NCBI RefSeq assembly: GCF_014200575.1
Contig: NZ_JACHBZ010000001.1
Span: forward strand, 186,001-250,000
DNA: 64,000 nt
Direction of reading: 5' to 3'
Source: Mucilaginibacter saanensis
GTDB lineage: Bacteria > Bacteroidota > Bacteroidia > Sphingobacteriales > Sphingobacteriaceae
Shown: positions 15,385 to 23,116 of the stretch, piece after piece
How positions within the stretch are numbered: the stretch's first letter is position 1
Layout: every line of letters starts with the position of its first letter
Made by a program: the position numbers and the translations under genes
Notes under the pieces: model-generated
What the model was told of the DNA's origin: nothing
What the model saw: only the letters and a program-made list of their open reading frames with translations
Databases searched by the model: none

Positions 15385-16125
15385 ATGAAAAAATTAAAAA
15401 CCATTTTACTGGCCTTGCTGGTGGTTGCCACCGGGGCTGCAAAGGCGCAGACAGCAGCCGTAAAACCGCCGTTGTTGTCGCTTGAGGCATTTGCTGCCAA
15501 GCTTAACCATGCCAAAAATGCACAGATCCTGGATGCCCGCTCGGCCGAAGAGTTTGTGCAGAATCATATTAAAGGTGCAACAAACGTTGATGCAAAGGCG
15601 GCTACCTATCAGCAGCAGCTGGATGCCTTGGACAAAGACAAACCAACCTTTGTGTACTCTATTGCTAATGGTCGGAGTACAGTTCTGTCACGCGAGTTGC
15701 GTGCAAAAGGCTTTAAAGATGTAGAGGAGCTTCCGGGCGGTTTAGCTAACTGGATAGGTTCTGGCTACCCTATTGTATCAACCACAAAAAAGGGCGTTTC
15801 CTTGTCAAAAGCCCAGTTTACTGAACTTACCTGCTCATCGCAGCTGGTACTGGTTGATTTTGGTTCTAAATATTGCGGTGCCTGCAAAAAACTGGTGCCT
15901 GTATTGGATTCATTAAAAGCTAAAACAGGTTTTGCGCCAAAGGTCATCAGCATTGAAGTGTATGATAACACAGCTTTGGCCCGCGAGCTTAAGGTAAATG
16001 TACTGCCAACGCTGGTTCTTTATCAAAACAAAAAAGAAGTCTGGAAAAAACAAGGTTTTTCATCAGTAGCACAAGTTGAGGCTGCTGTTAGTAAAAACAC
16101 AACAGGCCTGGCAAGCTTAAAATAA
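15385..16125 (+). CDS. periplasmic rhodanese-like/thioredoxin fusion
   Basis: A 246-residue exported two-domain protein. After the signal peptide (ends AKAQ), residues about 30-130 form a rhodanese-like domain with ILDARSAEEFVQNHIKGATNV and ELPGGLANWIGSGYPIV. The active-site loop is YSIANGRS, so Ser92 occupies the catalytic Cys position and sulfurtransferase activity is unlikely. Residues about 140-240 are a thioredoxin domain with the redox motif C164-G-A-C167. A plausible job is thiol/disulfide exchange, for example reducing the FGE or the intact rhodanese upstream; this is inference. It is the last gene of the sulfur-poor block (one Met, three Cys) and is followed by the REP-like element. 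The ATG at 15385 is chosen over a TTG two codons earlier. Confidence 0.85.
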   Translation: MKKLKTILLALLVVATGAAKAQTAAVKPPLLSLEAFAAKLNHAKNAQILDARSAEEFVQNHIKGATNVDAKAATYQQQLDALDKDKPTFVYSIANGRSTVLSRELRAKGFKDVEELPGGLANWIGSGYPIVSTTKKGVSLSKAQFTELTCSSQLVLVDFGSKYCGACKKLVPVLDSLKAKTGFAPKVISIEVYDNTALARELKVNVLPTLVLYQNKKEVWKKQGFSSVAQVEAAVSKNTTGLASLK

Positions 16126-16169
16126 TTGTACCACCTGCACTAAAAGTGCAGGAAGAAATAAAATGATAA

Positions 16170-16273
16170 GTCATCCCGGACTTGTTTCGGGATCTCATAC
16201 GCAAGGTGAAATAGGCAGATGATATAATTTGCTGTAGCTATCCTGTGAGATCCTGAAACTTGTTCAGGATGAC
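16170..16273. repeat. REP/MITE-like inverted-repeat element
   Basis: Two 28-bp arms (16170-16197 and 16246-16273) are imperfect inverted copies beginning GTCATCC and ending GATCTCA. Each arm is itself a small hairpin (ATCCCG/CGGGAT; ATCCTGAA/TTCAGGAT). The 48-bp middle is unstructured. The whole can fold as a cruciform or a long RNA stem between the sulfur-poor operon and the next sulfatase. Similar GTCATCCCGG-type intergenic repeats are widespread in bacteria, as I recall. It has no coding capacity. Confidence 0.75.
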
Positions 16274-16305
16274 CTTTTATATATATCACTACTAACATAC
16301 CACCA

Positions 16306-17889
16306 ATGTTAAAACGTATAGCTTACCTTATTTTATTCGCGTTTTTGAGCCACGTTACTTTTGCTCAGGAAACGAATCCAAAACCCAACATCGTGATTAT
16401 TCTGGCCGACGATATGGGCTTTGCCGATCTGGGCTGCTTTGGCTCCGAAATTCATACACCCAATATTGACAGGCTGGCGCGCGAAGGTTTAAAAATGACC
16501 CAGTTTTACAATGCAGGCAGGTGCTGCCCTTCCAGAACATCTTTGCTCACCGGGCTATATCCGCACCAGGCCGGCGTGGGCGATATGGTGAAATACAAAG
16601 GTTCGCCTGCTTACCAGGGCTACCTGAATGATAGTTGTGTAACGATTGCCCAGTTACTAAAGGCGGAGGCAGGATATAATACTATTGTTTCGGGTAAGTG
16701 GCATGTTGGTTTGCAGCCATCGGCATTGGCTTTTAACCGCGGATTCGATAAATCATTCACCATGCTGAACAATGGCAGCAGCTATTTTAATTCCAAACCC
16801 TTATATAACGATGGCAGCAAGATCACTTTTATGCTGAATGATAAAGAGATTGTGCGGAACGATACTTCAAAGTATTTAACCCAGGCCATTACTGACTTTG
16901 CCTTACAATCATTAGACAAGATCAGCGAGCAGAAAAATCCGTTTTTACTTTATGTAGCCTATAATGCGCCACACTGGCCCATACAGGCGCTCCCGGCAGA
17001 TATTGCCCGCTACAAAGGCAAATACCTTAAAGGCTGGGACAAACTGCGCCGCGAACGGTACCAGAAGTTGCTGGCAAGTGGTATTATAAAAAAGGACTGG
17101 AAACTATCGGCCCGTAATGCCAAGGTACCTGACTGGGATTCGCTCTCGCCCGAAGAAAAAGATAAATGGGATACCCGCATGGCTATTTACGCTGCCATGA
17201 TAGACCGGATGGACGCAGGTGTTGGCGAAATAATGAATAAGCTAAAGCAGTTGGGAAAGGATAAAAATACCATAGTTCTTTTTTTATCTGATAACGGCGG
17301 CAGTGCCGATGAAGTGAAAAGCCTGTCGACCGTGATACAAAAATCAGGAACACCAGGCTCGGTAGAGTCTATTGATAGTTATGAGATTCCCTGGGCCAAT
17401 GTAAGTAATACCCCGTTTAAACTATTTAAAAGAAACACACACGAAGGCGGGATAGCTACCCCGTTTATTGCATGGTATCCTGGCGTTATTAAAGCAGGCA
17501 GCACGAATACCCAGCCTGCACACTTTATTGATATTATGCCAACCTGCCTTAGCCTTTCGGGGATCAGTTATCCGGCTCAATTTGAAAACAAAAAACTTAC
17601 ACCACTTGAAGGGTTAAGCCTGACTAACATATTTAAGAACAAACCCTATAAAGGCCACGATGCCATTTTTTGGGAGCATGAAGGGAGCAGGGCCGTAAGA
17701 AAAGGAAAATGGAAACTGGTAGCCGAAATTGGCGATCCGTGGGAACTCTATGACCTGGAAGCTGACCGGTCTGAAACCAACAACCTGGCAGCTCAATATC
17801 CCGATAAAGTAAAAGGCCTGGAAAAAGAATACCTGCAATGGGCCGCCAAAGTAGGCGTGGTTGACTGGAACACCATTAAAACATTATAA
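16306..17889 (+). CDS. arylsulfatase (S1 family), normal sulfur content
   Basis: A 527-residue exported sulfatase, shorter than the two upstream copies and only distantly like them. The signal peptide ends TFAQ. Marks are IILADDMGFADLGCFG (metal-binding Asp pair), C73-C74-P-S-R-T-S-L-L-T-G (C73 being the formylglycine precursor), SGKWHVG, FLLYVAYNAPHWPIQA and FLSDNGGSADE. It holds about 11 Met and 5 Cys, typical values that contrast with copies 1 and 2. It lies beyond the REP-like element, so it may be a separate transcription unit serving catabolism rather than sulfur scavenging. The catalytic Cys still requires FGE. The next gene starts 10 bp after its stop. Confidence 0.92.
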   Translation: MLKRIAYLILFAFLSHVTFAQETNPKPNIVIILADDMGFADLGCFGSEIHTPNIDRLAREGLKMTQFYNAGRCCPSRTSLLTGLYPHQAGVGDMVKYKGSPAYQGYLNDSCVTIAQLLKAEAGYNTIVSGKWHVGLQPSALAFNRGFDKSFTMLNNGSSYFNSKPLYNDGSKITFMLNDKEIVRNDTSKYLTQAITDFALQSLDKISEQKNPFLLYVAYNAPHWPIQALPADIARYKGKYLKGWDKLRRERYQKLLASGIIKKDWKLSARNAKVPDWDSLSPEEKDKWDTRMAIYAAMIDRMDAGVGEIMNKLKQLGKDKNTIVLFLSDNGGSADEVKSLSTVIQKSGTPGSVESIDSYEIPWANVSNTPFKLFKRNTHEGGIATPFIAWYPGVIKAGSTNTQPAHFIDIMPTCLSLSGISYPAQFENKKLTPLEGLSLTNIFKNKPYKGHDAIFWEHEGSRAVRKGKWKLVAEIGDPWELYDLEADRSETNNLAAQYPDKVKGLEKEYLQWAAKVGVVDWNTIKTL

Positions 17890-17899
17890 AAAATATAAT

Positions 17900-19174
17900 A
17901 TGATGAAAAAGATAAACAAAGCCGTGCTTTTGCTGCTGATGCTAAGCACAACAGGTTATGCCCAGCAGAATACAGACACCTTTAATGGCGATAAATTATT
18001 TGCCACGGTTAAAAAGTTTGTTGGTTTAGGGATACACAGAACCGGATACCCGGCAGATTATGCAACCTCTGCATGGCTGTCGAACGAATTAAAATCGTAT
18101 GGTTATAAGGTAAATTATCTGGAATTTCCCGTAAAGCAGTTCTTTCTGGAAAGTGCCACCGTACAGGTGGGGCAAAACAGTCTTGCTGCCTTTCCGCTTT
18201 GGTATGTTAATGATCAGGCAAACCTGCACGTTAGCGGTGTACTGGCCGATACGCGCGCGGCTGATGCTAAAACCTTAAATGGGAAAATTGCACTTACCCG
18301 TTTAAAGGGCGGCGGCCAGTTAGATGCTGCCAGTATTAAGGGTTTAAAAGATATTATAGCACAGGGAGCAAAAGGTATTGTGGCTATTACCGAAAATATT
18401 TCAGGACAAATTGTGGCCTCCAATACCCAGAAAGACCGTACACCCTGGGCGGTGCCCGTGGTATTTGTGGCACCTAAGGATAGCGCAAAATTGTTAAGCC
18501 GGATTAATCAAGCAGTAAGTTTAACAGTAAAGGGCACTTTTAAGGAGGTAAAGGGACGTAATGTTTATGGTACAATTGGTACAGGAAGTAAATATGTGGT
18601 GATATCAACCCCTATAAGCGGCTGGTTTACCTGCGGTGGCGAACGTGGCCCTGGTATAGCCACCTGGCTGGCTCTGGCAAAATGGGTGTCGACAGCTAAG
18701 TTGCCATACACTTTTGTTTTTACAGGTAACTCGGGCCATGAGCTTGCAGGAATTGGAGCTAATGCTTTTCTTGATCAACTTGCACCGGCACCTGAAAAAA
18801 CGGCCTTATGGGTACACTTGGGGGCCGGTATTGCCACCCTGCAATGGCAGCAAACGGCAACTGGACTAAAGAAACTTCAGGTAGTTGATCCTAAACGTAA
18901 TATTATTTATACAGCTACAGTAAAAAACGCCTTTGATGCAGCGTTTAAGAATATTGCGGCAAACAAACGCGAAGTGAATGGCGAGCCGGTTGGAGAATTG
19001 GTGTATGTAGCAAAAAAGGGCTATCAAAACTACGCCGGGGCTGCGTATAGCCATCCTTATTTTCATGTACAAACGGATGATGCGAATACTACATCACCCG
19101 TCATATTGCAGGAGATTGCATTAGCGTTTAAAAACTTTATTGAACTTGATCTGGCTAAATCAAGAGGCAAATAA
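17900..19174 (+). CDS. secreted M28-like peptidase homologue with degenerate metal site
   Basis: A 424-residue exported protein. The ATG at 17900 starts the signal peptide (MMKKINK... YAQQ). The N-terminal part resembles the cap of M28 aminopeptidases (HRTGYPADYATSAWLSNELKSYGY), the middle is a PA-like insert (GKIALTRLKGGG), and the C-terminal part follows the M28 core. The usual HxD ligand site reads STPISG, the catalytic EE reads HE (GNSGHELAG), and the DN position reads GGERGPG; only the final His (YFHVQTDD) looks kept. I therefore expect either altered metal use or no peptidase activity. It is coupled 10 bp after the third sulfatase, so it may act on the same substrate. Homology is by pattern only. 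Confidence 0.65.
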   Translation: MMKKINKAVLLLLMLSTTGYAQQNTDTFNGDKLFATVKKFVGLGIHRTGYPADYATSAWLSNELKSYGYKVNYLEFPVKQFFLESATVQVGQNSLAAFPLWYVNDQANLHVSGVLADTRAADAKTLNGKIALTRLKGGGQLDAASIKGLKDIIAQGAKGIVAITENISGQIVASNTQKDRTPWAVPVVFVAPKDSAKLLSRINQAVSLTVKGTFKEVKGRNVYGTIGTGSKYVVISTPISGWFTCGGERGPGIATWLALAKWVSTAKLPYTFVFTGNSGHELAGIGANAFLDQLAPAPEKTALWVHLGAGIATLQWQQTATGLKKLQVVDPKRNIIYTATVKNAFDAAFKNIAANKREVNGEPVGELVYVAKKGYQNYAGAAYSHPYFHVQTDDANTTSPVILQEIALAFKNFIELDLAKSRGK

Positions 19175-19197
19175 TACCTCATCTTTCAATTCCATCA

Positions 19198-19231
19198 ATG
19201 AAGGCTTTATTAATTTTAATAAAGCCTTCAT
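19198..19231 (+). terminator. hairpin terminator after the M28-like gene
   Basis: A perfect 15-bp stem (ATGAAGGCTTTATTA and its complement) with a 4-base loop, 23 bp after the stop codon. The trailing T-run is weak on the plus strand (CTGTTTAT), so it may act mainly as a 3'-end stabiliser. Confidence 0.7.
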
Positions 19232-19866
19232 CTGTTTATAGCGGTTAACTCTGCTACTTTAAATAAAGTATTTCTTCAAAGTATTAACCACATTTTGTGG
19301 TAGTGTTAAGTGTGCCCGTACACATCAGATTAGCATTATTAAAAAAAATGAAATGCTTCTGTCGTCATGATTAACACTTAGTGATATGTTTAATAACCAA
19401 TTTATAGGTTCGCAAATGTGCTCATAGGGTTCATTTGTCAACCTGAAAATACTTGTCAATTATACAATAAATGAATAATAGGGCAAGAGATATGGATGAT
19501 AGGGCAAGAGCTTTTATCGGATATTCTTGTTATTTGTAGTATACCAATTAAAATGTAATCCGGACAATTCTGGAAGGTCATTCAAACTTAGCTTAATAAA
19601 AATAGGGCTGCCTTTTTAATGACCACATATTTGCCATAGCTCTCGTACCGTACTTGTTATAAACGCTATAATGAATTTATGATATTAACGTACCAGGTTA
19701 CAAAAAATTGTATTGCCTTAAATACACACCCAACTATACATACCAATTGTTAACCTAATCAAGAAAACCACATGAAAAAAAGAAAGAAATGAAAGTGTAC
19801 CCCGAAACGGATCCAATCATACTGGGTCAAAAAGTTATCATTTTTAATTTTTAACAAAATTCAATT
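19232..19866 (+). other. 635-bp intergenic region upstream of SusC, regulatory
   Basis: Apart from the direct repeats described separately, no convincing ORF was seen. A 21-codon frame at 19789-19854 has no notable composition. No exact TAnnTTTG element was placed with confidence. The length suggests a long 5' untranslated leader before SusC. Confidence 0.5.
19478..19510 (+). promoter_or_regulatory. two 12-bp direct repeats 21 bp apart, candidate AraC-type site
   Basis: ATAGGGCAAGAG occurs at 19478-19489 and again, unchanged, at 19499-19510. The start-to-start spacing of 21 bp is two helical turns, the geometry used by AraC-family proteins and LytTR domains. The hybrid regulator at 34419 ends in an AraC HTH and is a natural candidate to bind here and switch on the SusC/SusD genes (inference). 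Confidence 0.5.
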
Positions 19867-22800
19867 ATGCAATACATTTTACTTAAACGAGCATTTTTGC
19901 TAAAATTCTTTAAAACAACAGTGAGCCTTATGGTGATCATGTTATTACTATCCGGTATAAGTTACGCGGGTAATAGCAAAGGTTACCCAGGTCACAAAAC
20001 GGCACCGTCAGAAAAAACACTAAAAAACCTGCCGCCTATTACGGTTAAAGGTAAGGTGATTGACCGTGTAACCGGCGAAACCGTTATTGGTGCATCGGTT
20101 AAAATTAAAGGTACCAACCAGGGTACGCTTACCGATGTAAACGGTAATTTTTCGCTTTCGGCACCAGACAATGCCGTACTGGTAGTTACCTATATAGGAT
20201 ACGATGTCACAGAGTTTCCGGTTGAAGGGCAAAAATCAGTTACCATTAGGGTACATGCTTCGGCAAAAAACCTGAATGAGGTAATTGTTGTAGGTTACGG
20301 TACGCAAAAGAAAACCTCAACTACAGCGGCAGTATCAACCATTCAAACTACAGAAATTGCCAAAAAACCGGTAGTGAACTTAACCAACAGTTTGGTTGGT
20401 CGTGCATCGGGTTTAATTGTTACCCAGGGTAGTGGTGAGCCGGGTAATGACGGTTCAAGTATCCTGATCAGGGGTGTTGGATCGGTAGGGGGAAGCCAGC
20501 CTTTATTGGTTGTTGATGGTGTTCCGCGCGATTTTAGCCGTCTTGATCCAAATACCATTGAAACCGTTTCTGTATTGAAGGATGCTGCTGCGGTTGCGCC
20601 TTATGGTGTGGCGGGTGCAAATGGTGTAATCTTGGTGACCACCAAAAAAGGTAAAGCAGGAAAACCTACACTTACCTACAATGGTTATTACGGTCTTCAG
20701 AACCCAACAAAAGTACCAACCTTTGTTGGGTCGTATGATTATGCGCTTTTGCGTAACGAAGCCAATGCTAATGACGGGCAACCAGCTGCTTACACCGCAG
20801 ATGATCTTCAGAAATTTAAAGATCATTCTGACCCTGATGGCCACGCTGACGGACACCCTTTACAGCAAATTATTCAGAGAAACAGGCCGATTAGCTATAA
20901 CAACGTGACCCTTGCCGGCGGTACTGATGATATCAAATATTTTGCAGCTTTAGGTTATACGCACCAGGATGGTATGTGGAGCACCACCTATCTTGATAAG
21001 TATAACGGATCATTAAGCTTAACGGCTAATGCAACCAAAACTACTACAGTATCATTATCTGTAAACAGTTATGTAGAAGATCAGCATTTTCCGTCACAAA
21101 ATGCTGCTACCATTATAGGGCAGGCACAAAGGCAGGCACCTACTACGCCAATATATTACAGCAATGGCTTATGGTCAGGCTACATTGGTCAGTCACTCAT
21201 TGGTGAAATTTATCATAGTGGTTACCAGTTTAATGAAAACACAGCTGTATTATCGCAATTTACTATAGACCAAAAATTGCCGATAAAAGGCTTAAGCCTT
21301 AAAGGTGTGGTAAGTTATGACAATGGTCCCGATCCATTGTTCCCTGGTAATCTTACCTCCGTACAGCGTATCTATACTACGCCTATCCCTTTTTATAATG
21401 TGGACGTTACTACAAATCCTTATACTTATAAAGCAGGTATCCAGGGAAACTCTAAGGCTACATTTACTGAAAACTATAGCCAAAATCATGCATTAACATT
21501 GCAGGGTTTATTAAATTACCACGGTAGCTTTGGTAAAAGCGACATTACCGCTTTGGCCGTAGTGGAAAGCCGCAGGGTTAAGTATGAAACATTTAGTGCA
21601 ACCAAGTACAACTATAACCTGGATATTGACGAACTGGATTTTGGCGGGCCCGCTGCAGCCGACCAGGTGAATAGCGGACGTTCAAACGGTGAAAAACAAT
21701 TAGGATACGTGTACAGGGTAGGCTACGCTTATGATAGTAAATATTTACTGGAAGCCGCCGGTAGATATGATGGTAGCTACCTGTTTGCTGCAGGCCACAG
21801 ATATGGTTTCTTCCCTGCCTTTTCTGCAGGATGGCGCATGTCTGAAGAAAAATTCATAAAAGACAACTTTACCTGGATTGATAACCTTAAACTAAGGGCA
21901 TCATGGGGCCAGTCTGGTGCTTATCCGGTTGCGGTTACACCTAACGTAGCTGTTTCAGGTATTCAGACATACAATTATCTGAGCGGTTATTTACCGTATG
22001 CAAACTCTGCGGTTATTAACGGCAATGCTACACAAGGTGTATATGAGTCGCTTCAGGGAAATCCTAATATTACTTGGGAAAAGGCTACTAAAATAGATGT
22101 CGGATTTGAAGCTACCTTATGGAAAGGTGCTTTAAGTATCGAAGCAGATTATTTCCATGAAAAAAGATCAAACATGCTGATACCTCCAACTGGATTACTT
22201 CCTGGCGAGTACGGATTGGCCTTAGGTCTTGAAAACGGTGGTATAATCAGTAATCATGGCGTTGATCTTACACTAAGCAGCTCACACAGCTTTTCAAAGG
22301 ATCTTAGGTTAGATGTAACAGGTACCTTCACTTTTGCCAGGAATAAAGTACTGCAGATTTTTGAAAACTCTGCTACCTATAATAACCCTAACAGAAGACA
22401 GACAGGACGGCCATTTAATACCCAGTTTGGCTACCAGGCTTTAGGTTACTTTACAGCAGCAGATTTTAATGGCGATGGTTCACTTAAGGCAGGTATTCCT
22501 GTTCCAACTTTTGGTCCTGTTAAGCCAGGCGATTTGCAATATGCTGATTTAAGCGGCCCTAACGGCAAACCAGACGGAAAAATTGATGCCAATGACCAAA
22601 CCGTAATAGGTCATCCTAACGTTCCTGAGATTATTTATGGATTAGAGCCTCGTTTAACCTACAAAAACTTTGATCTTGATGTGTTAATACAGGGATCGGG
22701 CAATAGTAGTATCGCTATCAATAATTACTTTGCGTTTCCGTTCAATGCATCAGGTTCTGCTTCACAACTGGTGTTTGATGACCACTGGACACCAGCAACC

Positions 22801-23097
22801 CCTAACGCATTATACCCAAGGGTAACAGGTACGCCAACTTCAAACAATACACAAAATTCCTCATGGTTTATCAGAAATGATTCATACATCAGGCTTAAAA
22901 GTTTTGAGGTAGGTTATACCTTGTCAAACAAGCTGTTACATAATAAAATACAATCTGTCAGATTCTATCTTGCCGGTCAAAATGTGATTAATTATTTACC
23001 GCATGTAAAGGAAATTATTGACCCTGAAAACAATGGTAATAACCAAAATTATTATCAGCAGCGTGTATTTTCATTAGGTGTAAATGCTACATTTTAA
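19867..23097 (+). CDS. SusC/RagA-type TonB-dependent receptor
   Basis: A 1,076-residue outer-membrane transporter. The N-terminus is unusually long for a signal peptide (hydrophobic core about 20-33, ISYAGN) and is followed by a linker and a CarboxypepD-regulatory domain (ITVKGKVIDRVTGETVIGASV onward). The TonB-dependent plug starts at EVIVVGYGTQKKTSTTAAV and includes PLLVVDGVPRDF and GVAGANGVILVTTKKG. The barrel ends in NATF, a typical aromatic terminus. It pairs with the SusD 19 bp downstream and heads the GH35 locus, so the ligand is probably a galactose-containing oligosaccharide (inference from GH35/GH16). Confidence 0.92.
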   Translation: MQYILLKRAFLLKFFKTTVSLMVIMLLLSGISYAGNSKGYPGHKTAPSEKTLKNLPPITVKGKVIDRVTGETVIGASVKIKGTNQGTLTDVNGNFSLSAPDNAVLVVTYIGYDVTEFPVEGQKSVTIRVHASAKNLNEVIVVGYGTQKKTSTTAAVSTIQTTEIAKKPVVNLTNSLVGRASGLIVTQGSGEPGNDGSSILIRGVGSVGGSQPLLVVDGVPRDFSRLDPNTIETVSVLKDAAAVAPYGVAGANGVILVTTKKGKAGKPTLTYNGYYGLQNPTKVPTFVGSYDYALLRNEANANDGQPAAYTADDLQKFKDHSDPDGHADGHPLQQIIQRNRPISYNNVTLAGGTDDIKYFAALGYTHQDGMWSTTYLDKYNGSLSLTANATKTTTVSLSVNSYVEDQHFPSQNAATIIGQAQRQAPTTPIYYSNGLWSGYIGQSLIGEIYHSGYQFNENTAVLSQFTIDQKLPIKGLSLKGVVSYDNGPDPLFPGNLTSVQRIYTTPIPFYNVDVTTNPYTYKAGIQGNSKATFTENYSQNHALTLQGLLNYHGSFGKSDITALAVVESRRVKYETFSATKYNYNLDIDELDFGGPAAADQVNSGRSNGEKQLGYVYRVGYAYDSKYLLEAAGRYDGSYLFAAGHRYGFFPAFSAGWRMSEEKFIKDNFTWIDNLKLRASWGQSGAYPVAVTPNVAVSGIQTYNYLSGYLPYANSAVINGNATQGVYESLQGNPNITWEKATKIDVGFEATLWKGALSIEADYFHEKRSNMLIPPTGLLPGEYGLALGLENGGIISNHGVDLTLSSSHSFSKDLRLDVTGTFTFARNKVLQIFENSATYNNPNRRQTGRPFNTQFGYQALGYFTAADFNGDGSLKAGIPVPTFGPVKPGDLQYADLSGPNGKPDGKIDANDQTVIGHPNVPEIIYGLEPRLTYKNFDLDVLIQGSGNSSIAINNYFAFPFNASGSASQLVFDDHWTPATPNALYPRVTGTPTSNNTQNSSWFIRNDSYIRLKSFEVGYTLSNKLLHNKIQSVRFYLAGQNVINYLPHVKEIIDPENNGNNQNYYQQRVFSLGVNATF

Positions 23098-23116
23098 TTA
23101 AAAAAATAGGAAAGCG

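Noticed and set aside
19789..19854. 21-codon ORF just upstream of the SusC at 19867 as a leader peptide
   Set aside because: It has no amino acid run or other regulatory feature, and lies in AT-rich DNA where such frames are common by chance.
20503..20856. Long antisense frames within SusC genes (here and at 6287-6709, 8562-8939, 57076-57477)
   Set aside because: All are shadows of well-supported SusC genes, with no recognisable protein features or start signals.
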